Of a DNA stretch of 6,583 nucleotides, positions 1-6,321 are shown piece after piece. The DNA is from a bacterium (GTDB lineage: Bacteria > UBA9089 > JASEIO01): the NCBI GenBank assembly GCA_030017475.1, contig JASEIO010000059.1, forward strand, positions 1-6,583, written 5' to 3'. The notes under the pieces were generated by a model. The model was not told the origin of the DNA. It was given only the letters and a program-made list of their open reading frames with translations, and made no database searches. A program made the position numbers and the translations under genes. Position 1 is the first letter of the stretch. Every line of letters starts with the position of its first letter.

Positions 1-183
1 TTGTAACCCATTGATTTTACAGAACTTATTTTTTGAAGTCATGAACTTGGGTTAAAGTCATCGAGGATTTTTTGGTAAACGAGAGAAGTGAAAGATTAGA
101 AAAGGAGATGAGTACGTGGTAAATTAAATAATATAGGCTGGGTTCGGAACTCTGCGGTTGCTTCGTAACCTTGCCCTTCGGGT
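1..183. other. 3' end of an upstream cassette, no confident gene
   Basis: This stretch before the first attC site holds no intact gene on either strand that I can support. Two small TTC-loop hairpins lie next to the attC site. One is GGTTGC/GTAACC around 156-170, with one G-T pair; the other is CCC/GGG at 174-182. They could be part of an extended attC or simply a GC-rich cassette end. An AAAGGAG-like sequence at 101-107 sits directly against an ATG at 108, but that frame has only four codons before a stop, so it is not a gene. The only coding-like signal is the short tail described separately. Confidence 0.5.
2..122 (+). pseudogene. possible C-terminal tail of an upstream cassette gene, perhaps frameshifted
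   Basis: One frame is open from the window edge and ends at the TAA at 53-55 (…LFFEVMNLG). A second frame, opened by the TGA at 42-44, reads TWVKVIEDFLVNERSERLEK… and ends at the TAA at 120-122. Removing one A near 44-45 joins them into one plausible polypeptide end (LFFEVMTWVKVIEDFLV…), rich in charged residues and likely helical. A gene ending here would have the expected position, just upstream of an attC site. The stretch is too short to identify a family, and the reading could be chance. Confidence 0.2.
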
Positions 184-184
184 C

Positions 185-259
185 ATATAACAGCGGATAA
201 AAGGCTTCGCTTCGCCCAAATTGCCTTCGGCAACTTCTTTTATCCGCAAAACGTTAGCT
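185..259 (+). repeat. attC-like recombination site 1
   Basis: The left box ATATAAC (185-191) is followed by one A and then the stem arm GCGGATAAAAG (193-203). The exact complement CTTTTATCCGC lies at 237-247, then a five-base spacer AAAAC and the right box GTTAGCT (253-259). Crossover would fall between G253 and T254. The right box departs from GTTRRRY at one base (C258). The centre contains a TTGCC/GGCAA hairpin at 221-233. This attC belongs to the upstream cassette and forms the left border of cassette A. Its right half, 215-249, is identical over 35 bp to 5227-5261 in attC 3. Confidence 0.8.
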
Positions 260-279
260 GAAATGGCGGTTTTAATAAA

Positions 280-1407
280 ATGAATGAACAACAATTACGA
301 AAGCAAGTTATTAAGGTTTTAAAAGAACAGGGTTTTAAAATAAATCCTCATGTTAGGCCAAGAGGACATAGTAAAACTACATATCGTCAGATTCAGCAAA
401 AGACGAAGTTTGAGCAGATATCTTTGCATAAAAATTTTCTAATAGGTTTTACTAAAAAAGTAAGAGACTATTGTAGAGATGGCAATAAAATCATTCCTAA
501 GGAAATTTCTTTAGAATTAAGAGATGTTCAATCAGGTTCTTTTGAAGAAATTTTATTTAGATGGTGGAACTTAATTTGGTGGAGTATTCCATATCAACGC
601 TCTTATGGTCGCCAGATGAGATTTTTATTATGGGATACAACACATAATGCACCTTTTGGACTAATTTGTTTGCAAAGTCCTGTGCTGAAAATGTCTGTTC
701 GTGACAAAGCACTCGGTTTACCTGAGAATGAATTAGATATATGGGTTAATAGGTCGATGAACGCTCAGCGAGTTGGAGCTTTACCACCGTATAATGAGTT
801 ATTAGGTGGTAAAATGGCTGCCCTCGCCTTGACTTCAAATGAGATAAGAGAAACATATAAAAGAAAATATAAAAACTATGTTACAATCATTAAAAGGAGA
901 AAATTGAAACCCGAACTTTTATTTATTACAACAACAAGTGCCTTTGGAAAAAGCAGCTTATATAACCGTTTGAAATATAATGGTGAAATAGTTGCAGAAA
1001 GTTTGGGTTATACCCAAGGTTCGGGGACATTTCATATCCCGGAAGAATTGTATGTAGAAATTTTAGCTTTTTTGAAGAATAAGGGTTTTAATATTGATAG
1101 AGGTTATGGTCATGGTCCCTCAAGAAAGATGAGGCTAATTGCCCTTGGGCTCCGTTATTTAGGACTACCTTCCTTTGAATATCATAATATCAAAAGAGAG
1201 TTCTACTTATTTCCTCTTGTTAATAATCTAAGAGAGGTTATCCAGAAAAGACAGAAACCCATCTGGGTTGATCGCCCATTCGATGAATTGGTTAATTATT
1301 GGAAAGAAAAATGGGCTATACCAAGGGCAGAGAGAATGCCTAAATGGAGAGATTTTAATAGTGATAAATTTTTTAAAAAGACAGAAAAAATGTTAAAGGA
1401 GTTATAA
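280..1407 (+). CDS. DUF4338 / DruA-like protein (Druantia-type component)
   Basis: This 375-residue protein resembles the DUF4338 family, whose best-known member is DruA of the Druantia anti-phage system. Its biochemical activity is not known to me. Family-like blocks, in order, are YGRQMRFLLWD with the following PFGLICLQSP (about 109-135), RDKALGLP (141-148), NRSMNAQRVGALPPYNELLGGK (157-178) and an ITTTSAFGKSSLYNRL block (216-231). The N-terminal 90 residues are basic and probably helical. No signal peptide or membrane segment is visible, so it is likely cytoplasmic. The ATG at 280 is the first in frame after a TGA at 259-261 that overlaps the attC right box; the Shine-Dalgarno sequence is poor. 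The stop codon abuts the next start, so this is the first gene of a nurA-herA-type operon. The other Druantia genes, notably the large helicase DruE, are absent. Confidence 0.72.
   Translation: MNEQQLRKQVIKVLKEQGFKINPHVRPRGHSKTTYRQIQQKTKFEQISLHKNFLIGFTKKVRDYCRDGNKIIPKEISLELRDVQSGSFEEILFRWWNLIWWSIPYQRSYGRQMRFLLWDTTHNAPFGLICLQSPVLKMSVRDKALGLPENELDIWVNRSMNAQRVGALPPYNELLGGKMAALALTSNEIRETYKRKYKNYVTIIKRRKLKPELLFITTTSAFGKSSLYNRLKYNGEIVAESLGYTQGSGTFHIPEELYVEILAFLKNKGFNIDRGYGHGPSRKMRLIALGLRYLGLPSFEYHNIKREFYLFPLVNNLREVIQKRQKPIWVDRPFDELVNYWKEKWAIPRAERMPKWRDFNSDKFFKKTEKMLKEL
1395..1401 (+). promoter_or_regulatory. ribosome binding site of the nurA-like gene
   Basis: AAAGGAG lies inside the last codons of the DruA-like gene, six bases before the ATG at 1408. 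The ATG follows the TAA of the upstream gene without a gap. This placement fixes the start and supports translational coupling. Confidence 0.8.
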
Positions 1408-2547
1408 ATGGAGAGAGTAAAACAAAACACTTTTGCTGAATTACCAGAAGCCCTTGTAGAAGAAATGCTTTCCAAGAGCGAATTGGCCGGGGATAGGCTT
1501 TATGCTTCTTTTAAGGAAATTCAGAATAATAGAGCTAAGATGCGGAAACAATTACAAGAGCAAAATATATTGAAACAAGATACTGAGGTGGGATACCCAG
1601 GGATACCGACGACTTGTGGAGTAGATGGTTCTTATGCGGTAGAGAAACTTTTAGCAACTGACTTTGCTGCTTGTGCAGCAGTTGCAATTGAAGGACTAAC
1701 TCCACCCTCAGAAAAAAGACATTGGGAGAAACCACACCATAGAGTACTTATTCACCCAGAGAAACATGATTCAGATACAAGCACTGTTATTAGAGGAGTA
1801 ATGATGGAAATGGAGGTTGAACTTGCAGCAAGGGCGCCACACGATATAGTTTTTTTAGATGGTTCTCTTACAACACCTCTAATATACATGAACCAGGCGA
1901 TAAACAAGGTATCAGAATCAGACGAAACAATCATTGGAAAGAGCCTTGTAGAAAAATTCAAGGACTTTCTTGATTCATATAAAACAATATTAGAATCATC
2001 CCGAACCGATAAATTATGGGTAAGTATGCCAAAATATACCACGAGAAGAGAGTTAGGCAAAAAACTCAACTGGCCATCTCATTACGATGATAGAGCAATC
2101 CTGACAACTATTTTATCCTCAGGTGAATTTACCTTACCAATCTCATTAGAAGAACCTCAGCAGCCCTGGCACTTAAAACTTCCTTCCAATGATAAAGAAC
2201 TCGAAAGATTAAGAGAGGAGGTACTACCAGATATAAAGAGGCTTTATGTCTTGTATTACAAACCACACAATTGGACACCGGCTTTTAGAATTGAAATGGC
2301 ATCTTCTATCGCCACAAACAATTCTCGGATAGCAATATTACTTCAAGGTCTCAAATATCAATGCGGCACACCTGGTATTCTTGAACCCTATCCTCTCTAT
2401 ATGGCAGACCGTATGGTAAAACACCTTGGGAGTGCTATTCCTACATTTAGGCAAACATCTACTAGGCGAATGGCAGAACTACATCAAGGAGATATAGGAG
2501 AAATATTTTTTAGTATGCATAGTTATAGAAGCGAAAGCGGGAGGTAA
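1408..2547 (+). CDS. nurA: NurA-type nuclease
   Basis: This 379-residue protein has the layout of the NurA family, metal-dependent 5'-3' nucleases with an RNase H-like fold that work with the HerA translocase on DNA ends. The first acidic motif is CGVDGSYAVEKL, with D73-G74-S75. The second is DIVFLDGSLTTPL, with D151-G152-S153. A C-terminal EPYPLYMADRMVKH block carries D334, in the position of the conserved late NurA motif. The first 65 residues are charged and probably helical. No membrane segment is seen. It starts immediately after the DruA-like gene and ends two bases before the herA-like start, so the nuclease and motor are co-translated. Known NurA-HerA pairs process DNA ends in archaea; some bacterial pairs lie in defence loci. 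The family call is firm, but metal-binding competence has not been tested by alignment. Confidence 0.85.
   Translation: MERVKQNTFAELPEALVEEMLSKSELAGDRLYASFKEIQNNRAKMRKQLQEQNILKQDTEVGYPGIPTTCGVDGSYAVEKLLATDFAACAAVAIEGLTPPSEKRHWEKPHHRVLIHPEKHDSDTSTVIRGVMMEMEVELAARAPHDIVFLDGSLTTPLIYMNQAINKVSESDETIIGKSLVEKFKDFLDSYKTILESSRTDKLWVSMPKYTTRRELGKKLNWPSHYDDRAILTTILSSGEFTLPISLEEPQQPWHLKLPSNDKELERLREEVLPDIKRLYVLYYKPHNWTPAFRIEMASSIATNNSRIAILLQGLKYQCGTPGILEPYPLYMADRMVKHLGSAIPTFRQTSTRRMAELHQGDIGEIFFSMHSYRSESGR
2539..2544 (+). promoter_or_regulatory. ribosome binding site of the herA-like gene
   Basis: GGGAGG lies just before the TAA of the nurA-like gene and five bases upstream of the ATG at 2550. Only two bases separate that stop from this start, so ribosomes ending on one gene can start the next. 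Confidence 0.8.
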
Positions 2548-2549
2548 AT

Positions 2550-4307
2550 ATGAGTGGCGAAAGAACCAATATTGAGCAATTAATCAGTTCATCTGAGCGA
2601 ATTGGAACGATAGGTTCACCTTCTTCTACCAGCGGACTTTCTTTAGATATTCTTGGAACAGCGGTTGGCAAAAAACTTGTAGGAGAACTTGCCTTTTTTA
2701 GATTTTCTCAGGATGGCAAACCACATTATGCATTAGGACAAATAACAGAAGTTCAACTTAAGAATATCTGGCTTGAAGACCCAACAATGAGGTCTCTTGC
2801 ACGACAAAGAGGGCAGGTTAATCCTGTAAGTGGACAGCAAGATACTCACCTTGGGGATATGACGGTAAGTGCAGTATTTAGTGACGATGCTAATAGATTT
2901 GAACCAAGTATTTTGGGGACTGTTCCAGCCACAGGAACATTTATCCATTTAGCTACTGATCAAATACTAGATAGGTTGCTAGAAAGATACCAAGATGAAA
3001 TTTTTTACTTGGGTTATGTCTATGGTTCAACACCCAAATTGCCTCTCTGGTTTAAGCACTTTGGGACAGAACCGCATGGAGCCGGTGAAGCATATCACCT
3101 CGGAATCTTCGGTAAAACTGGTTCTGGTAAATCAGTTCTGGCAAAGATGATCCTTTTGGCCTATGCAAGATATTCAGATATGGCTATATTTGTAATAGAC
3201 CCTCAAGGTGAGTTTAGTAAGGATATAAGCGGACAACTAGCAATGGAAGGATTTCCATTGCATTTGGGTAATATTTTAAAAAGTTTAAACAAGAATGTTA
3301 TACCTATTAGTGTTATAAATTTAGTTCTTGATAGATGGGATCTTTTCGAGCATATACTTGCACAATCAGATTTCTTTGAGCGACTTGCCATTCACACGGC
3401 AGATAAAAAAATGTTAGCCGCTGAAGTTTTGAGGGAAAATCTAGAGAGAAGGCATGTTAGACTTTCCGATTTACATACACAAGAGGCTTTCCAAACAACA
3501 TGGAGTATATTACAGGAAGAAAGAGTTTTGAAACAGATCTATTCTGGTGCTGAATACAGGAACCGCCTTCTCGATATGATCAATCAAACTGATTCCAATG
3601 ATCATTATCAAACATACTGGTTGCCAGTTTGTAGGTTATTTCAGAGTAATAGGCAAAATGCCGTCACAGTAGATAGTCTCCTAAGACAGGCCTTTACACA
3701 ACAGCAAACAAAACCTGTGATAATAGTAAATGTTTCTCGTGAAAAAGCAAGAAAAGACGACTTTTATTGGAATGATATTATACAAGCTTTAGTAATAAAA
3801 AGGCTTTTAGATGGAATAAATCTTCAAGCGGAATCAAATTATCAAGGAAATAGAAGTTTAAATACACTTGTAATAATAGATGAAGCCCATAGATTTGCAC
3901 CACGCGAGAAGCCAGAACAGGAAGAACTTAAGCAAGTGGGGGAAACTCTTGTTAGAGCGTCAAAGGAAACAAGAAAATACGGCCTTGGATGGATGTTTAT
4001 CAGTCAGACTCTATCAAGTTTACATAGAGAAATTATCGGACAATTGCGAACTTTCTTCTTCGGATTCGGCTTGGCCTTAGGGACTGAGTTTATGTCCTTG
4101 AAAGAAATCGTTGGAGGAGACCCTAATGCTCTTAAACTTTATCAATCATTTCGTGATCCCCATAGCACCTTTGATATAGCTTCTCGACAATATTCTTTTA
4201 TGACTATTGGCCCAGTTTCTCCTCTTTCCTTTGCTGGCACGCCCTTATTCCTAACAGCGTTCAATACTCCTGAGGAATTTCTCAGAATAAATAAATTAGG
4301 ATTATGA
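2550..4307 (+). CDS. herA: HerA-type DNA translocase ATPase with HAS barrel
   Basis: This 585-residue protein is a HerA/FtsK-superfamily ATPase, expected to form a hexamer that pumps or opens double-stranded DNA and to dock with NurA. The N-terminal region (about 25-140) fits a HAS barrel, including the ILGTVPATGTFIHLAT stretch. The Walker A motif is GKTGSGKS at 188-195. A DPQGEF element follows at 217-222, as in HerA proteins. The Walker B motif is LVIIDEAHRF, with D444 and E445. Next come a KETRKYGLGWMFISQT block and a GQLRTFFFGFGLA block, the usual sensor and arginine-finger region. All ATPase motifs look intact. The region between about 235 and 405 has no motif I recognise and may hold a family-specific insertion. 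It is the last gene of the operon; attC 2 begins about 40 bp after its TGA. Confidence 0.93.
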   Translation: MSGERTNIEQLISSSERIGTIGSPSSTSGLSLDILGTAVGKKLVGELAFFRFSQDGKPHYALGQITEVQLKNIWLEDPTMRSLARQRGQVNPVSGQQDTHLGDMTVSAVFSDDANRFEPSILGTVPATGTFIHLATDQILDRLLERYQDEIFYLGYVYGSTPKLPLWFKHFGTEPHGAGEAYHLGIFGKTGSGKSVLAKMILLAYARYSDMAIFVIDPQGEFSKDISGQLAMEGFPLHLGNILKSLNKNVIPISVINLVLDRWDLFEHILAQSDFFERLAIHTADKKMLAAEVLRENLERRHVRLSDLHTQEAFQTTWSILQEERVLKQIYSGAEYRNRLLDMINQTDSNDHYQTYWLPVCRLFQSNRQNAVTVDSLLRQAFTQQQTKPVIIVNVSREKARKDDFYWNDIIQALVIKRLLDGINLQAESNYQGNRSLNTLVIIDEAHRFAPREKPEQEELKQVGETLVRASKETRKYGLGWMFISQTLSSLHREIIGQLRTFFFGFGLALGTEFMSLKEIVGGDPNALKLYQSFRDPHSTFDIASRQYSFMTIGPVSPLSFAGTPLFLTAFNTPEEFLRINKLGL

Positions 4308-4346
4308 ACGAAATGAATTGTCAAATGGTTGTAAAACTGCCACTTC

Positions 4347-4422
4347 ATATAACACAGTATATACGCTACGGCTTACGCCTCGCCCTTCGGTCACAACGTC
4401 GTATATGCTGGAGCCGTTAGAC
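4347..4422 (+). repeat. attC-like recombination site 2 (of cassette A)
   Basis: The left box ATATAAC (4347-4353) is followed by one A and the stem arm CAGTATATAC (4355-4364). The pairing arm GTATATGCTG is at 4401-4410, nine Watson-Crick pairs plus one G-T. A five-base spacer GAGCC precedes the right box GTTAGAC (4416-4422), which matches GTTRRRY exactly. The architecture equals that of the other three sites, but the stem sequence is unrelated to their GCGGATAAAAG stem. Crossover would fall between G4416 and T4417. This is the 3' end of the DruA-like/NurA/HerA cassette. Confidence 0.8.
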
Positions 4423-4455
4423 GAAATGCTCACTTCGGGGTAAAATATAAAAAAT

Positions 4456-4460
4456 GGAGG
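4456..4460 (+). promoter_or_regulatory. ribosome binding site of the CPBP gene
   Basis: GGAGG is placed ten bases before the ATG at 4471. It supports this start over the internal ATG two codons later. A nearer ATG at 4454 opens only a few codons and is not used. Confidence 0.6.
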
Positions 4461-4470
4461 GAATAATTAA

Positions 4471-5058
4471 ATGAACATGTTAACTACCTCTCTATTCGGC
4501 CTTTTACTTGCATTTTTGTTACCCATAGGCCTGGTAACTATTATTTTAGGTTGTATCTGTAAATGGAGAGAAAATACTTACGCAGCCTTTTTTACTTATG
4601 GACTTTCTAATTGGATAACCTTTGTATTATTACTATTGTTCTTTTTCCCCAAGCTTGGTTTAAGTTTATCAGATGTGGGTTTTAAAAGTACAATCACTCT
4701 GGAAGAAATTTCCTTAGCATTACTTTTTACTTTAGCTGGCTTCGGTTGGTTTGCTTTGATGGAAAAGCTTAAAGTCTTAGAAATGAGGGGGATGGATTTC
4801 AAAATTGCCAATTGGAAACATATAGTTATTCTTTCTTTTTATGCACCGGTAACTGCTGCATTCTGTGAAGAGTTTTTCTATCGGGGGTTTGCCATCACCA
4901 CTTTAGGCTCTATACTTGGAAATTTTTGGATTGCTGGTATAATTTCATGTTTTGCTTTTGCGTTTTTACATCTTCCATATTTTTTAAAAATTAGGTGGAT
5001 GTGTACAAATCGGGATCTGGGGTCTTTTTCCTATGATATTGTTCATAATTACTGGTAG
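4471..5058 (+). CDS. CPBP-family intramembrane metalloprotease, truncated by frameshift
   Basis: This frame encodes 195 residues of a multi-pass membrane protein of the CPBP (CAAX protease and bacteriocin-processing, Rce1-like) family. Hydrophobic segments lie at roughly 7-30, 40-62, 78-97, 115-131 and 143-166. The first catalytic motif is EEFFYRG, with E133, E134 and R138. The second is FAFLHLPYF, with H167. After residue 174 the reading becomes non-family sequence and stops at the TAG at 5056. The missing fourth motif is present one frame over (see the next entry). Removing one base from the T6A5 tract at 4980-4990 restores a 227-residue protein, a normal family length. Bacterial members can give bacteriocin self-immunity or process membrane proteins; the substrate here is unknown. 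The shift may be real decay or an assembly error in a homopolymer. Confidence 0.88.
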   Translation: MNMLTTSLFGLLLAFLLPIGLVTIILGCICKWRENTYAAFFTYGLSNWITFVLLLLFFFPKLGLSLSDVGFKSTITLEEISLALLFTLAGFGWFALMEKLKVLEMRGMDFKIANWKHIVILSFYAPVTAAFCEEFFYRGFAITTLGSILGNFWIAGIISCFAFAFLHLPYFLKIRWMCTNRDLGSFSYDIVHNYW

Positions 5059-5155
5059 TATATATCCTGGACTAATTATGCATTTTTTGAATAACATTTT
5101 TGCGTATATCTTGCGTCCACTATTCTTAACGAAATCAGCGAGATTGAGAGGTTAA
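4988..5155 (+). pseudogene. out-of-frame C-terminal part of the CPBP protease
   Basis: This stretch in the +1 frame reads KLGGCVQIGIWGLFPMIL, then ITGSIYPGLIMHFLNNIFAY, and ends at the TAA at 5153-5155. The H and N of IMHFLNN (codons at 5081 and 5090-5095) are the last conserved CPBP motif. The join FLHLPYFLKLGG is exactly what the family shows at this point. There is no separate start signal, so it is the tail of the gene above and not a gene of its own. The repaired gene would end 36 bp before attC 3. Confidence 0.85.
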
Positions 5156-5191
5156 TGGAGAAGAAAATGATGCCCTTTCGTTCACACTATC

Positions 5192-5271
5192 GTATAACAG
5201 CTGATAAAAGAAAAATTGAAGATTTCCCCAAATTGCCTTCGGCAACTTCTTTTATCCGCAAGACGTTATAC
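5192..5271 (+). repeat. attC-like recombination site 3 (of cassette B)
   Basis: The outer boxes GTATAAC (5192-5198) and GTTATAC (5265-5271) are a perfect 7-bp inverted repeat. The stem arm GCTGATAAAAG (5200-5210) pairs with CTTTTATCCGC (5249-5259) at ten of eleven positions. As in the other sites, the left spacer is one A and the right spacer is five bases (AAGAC). A TTGCC/GGCAA hairpin at 5233-5245 fills the centre. The right half is identical over 35 bp to that of attC 1, while the left half has diverged. Confidence 0.82.
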
Positions 5272-6321
5272 TACGCAATCGGCTTCGGGACGCAAAAATT
5301 TATTTATTCAATAGTTTTAAAGATAATATAATGGACATATTAAACCTAATTTCATTAGTTGTTGGTACAGTTATTAGTATTGCTGGCATCTGGATCGGAT
5401 ATAAAATAGCCAAGAAATCTGGAGCCTTTAGGAAAGTTAAGCTCGATATTTCTTTAATGAACCAATCTCTAATTCCCGATCCCCAATTTGAACAGATTAT
5501 TTATGGTTATTCAGTAGAGGAGAATGCTATAGCCTTATGTATTCTTCCGTTTATGATAAAAAATGCGGGAGAGCTATCGGCAAAGAATGTTAATATCAGA
5601 TTAGCTATACCCTTAGGTCTTAGAGAATTTAAAGCATCTATTGACGAGGAAGAACTTTTTAAACGGATGGACATATTTGGAGGTTATGACAAATCAGACA
5701 TTAAAAGAAGAGCATATAAATTTGGAGGTGTTCGGCATATCGATTATGTAATTCCTGCTATAAACCCAAGAAGTAGTGTTGTAATAGAGGAAGCAATTGA
5801 TATTACTAATGCATCTGGTATGCCGTTTAAAGTAAACGCTATTAGCAAAGATGGCGTTCCACTCCAAGTCAAGGGTTATTTAAAATGGTCTGCTCCTTCA
5901 ATATATGTTGGAGTATCGGCTACCGATGTAGAACCAATTGGGGGGTATTTTTGGGTTAGGTCGTATCAAGTAAAGGACAAGGAAGAATTAGGAGAGAAAA
6001 TCATGGAGGATGAAACACAAGCTTTAAGAGAAGAACTCTCTAAAATAGGGGCTCCCAAAGGATTTGTATCAAAAGTTTACGCTCCTGGTATTAGCAAGAA
6101 GGCCATTGTTATAATACCAAAGCTGGAAAAGGCTCTAAAGCCAAAAGCATATGCGACCATTAAGAGGCCAATCTATATGGAAGAACCTGAGAAATCTGAG
6201 AGATGGTTAATTGGTAATGTTAAAAAGAAATAAAATGTCCCTTCGCCGACAGCATATAATAGCGGATAAAAGGCTTGGCTTCGCCAAAATTTGCTAACAA
6301 ACTTCTTTTATCCGCAAACCG
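5266..6321 (+). mobile_element. integron cassette C: membrane-anchored hypothetical protein
   Basis: The segment between the crossover points of attC 3 and attC 4 is about 1.06 kb, with one + strand gene and attC 4 at its end. The 59 bp between the right box and the ATG hold a short CGGCTTCGGG stretch followed by AT-rich sequence. No clear Shine-Dalgarno or promoter is seen. Confidence 0.7.
5331..6233 (+). CDS. hypothetical protein with one N-terminal membrane anchor
   Basis: I do not recognise this 300-residue protein. Residues 4-26 form one hydrophobic segment (LISLVVGTVISIAGIWIGY), followed by a basic stretch, KIAKKSGAFRKVK. By the positive-inside rule this suggests an uncleaved anchor with the large C-terminal part in the cytoplasm. 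The middle (about 60-200) alternates hydrophobic and polar residues as in beta-rich domains, for example AKNVNIRLAIPLGLREF and the HIDYVIPAINPRSSVVIEEA region. A charged, probably helical part follows (about 220-240), then a basic tail ending VKKK. No catalytic motif is apparent. The Shine-Dalgarno is poor and the ATG is simply the first good start in frame. It is the only gene of its cassette; the TAA lies about 20 bp before attC 4. A defence or sensing role is possible but unsupported. Confidence 0.8.
   Translation: MDILNLISLVVGTVISIAGIWIGYKIAKKSGAFRKVKLDISLMNQSLIPDPQFEQIIYGYSVEENAIALCILPFMIKNAGELSAKNVNIRLAIPLGLREFKASIDEEELFKRMDIFGGYDKSDIKRRAYKFGGVRHIDYVIPAINPRSSVVIEEAIDITNASGMPFKVNAISKDGVPLQVKGYLKWSAPSIYVGVSATDVEPIGGYFWVRSYQVKDKEELGEKIMEDETQALREELSKIGAPKGFVSKVYAPGISKKAIVIIPKLEKALKPKAYATIKRPIYMEEPEKSERWLIGNVKKK

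Larger units (their letters stand above)
254..4416 (+). mobile_element. integron cassette A: DruA-like, NurA, HerA operon
   Basis: This segment is bounded by the crossover points of attC 1 and attC 2 and contains three co-directional genes plus attC 2 at its 3' end. At about 4.2 kb with three genes it is far larger than the usual one-gene cassette of roughly a kilobase or less. No attC-like element appears at either internal gene junction, so the three genes would move together. I see no convincing promoter in the 20 bp between the right box and the first start codon. Expression probably depends on upstream read-through or an unrecognised promoter. Confidence 0.7.
4417..5265 (+). mobile_element. 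integron cassette B: CPBP-family protease
   Basis: The segment between the crossover points of attC 2 and attC 3 is about 0.85 kb, a typical cassette size. It carries one gene in the + direction, broken by a frameshift, and attC 3 at its end. Between the right box and the ATG (4423-4470) there is only a short GC-rich CTTCGGGG stretch and then AT-rich sequence. Confidence 0.7.

Noticed and set aside
174-182. Intrinsic terminator at the CCCTTCGGG hairpin
   Set aside because: The stem is only three pairs and no T-run follows; similar TTCG hairpins recur next to or inside the attC sites and fit those better.
1535-2069. Minus-strand open frames of 66 and 105 codons
   Set aside because: They lie wholly inside the nurA-like gene, whose protein has clear family motifs; there is no ribosome binding site or recognisable product.
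3880-4080. 66-codon + strand open frame
   Set aside because: It is a shifted-frame shadow of the Walker B to sensor region of the herA-like gene.
280-4307. Complete Druantia system
   Set aside because: Only a DruA-like protein is present; no DruE-type giant helicase or other Druantia subunits are encoded.
4980-4990. Programmed -1 ribosomal frameshift in the CPBP gene
   Set aside because: The family sequence continues in the +1 (or -2) frame, not the -1 frame, and no downstream stimulatory structure was seen; an indel is simpler.
5322-5332. Promoter -10 (GATAAT/TATAAT) just before the cassette C gene
   Set aside because: It overlaps or abuts the ATG in an AT-rich stretch, with no matching -35 element at a proper distance.
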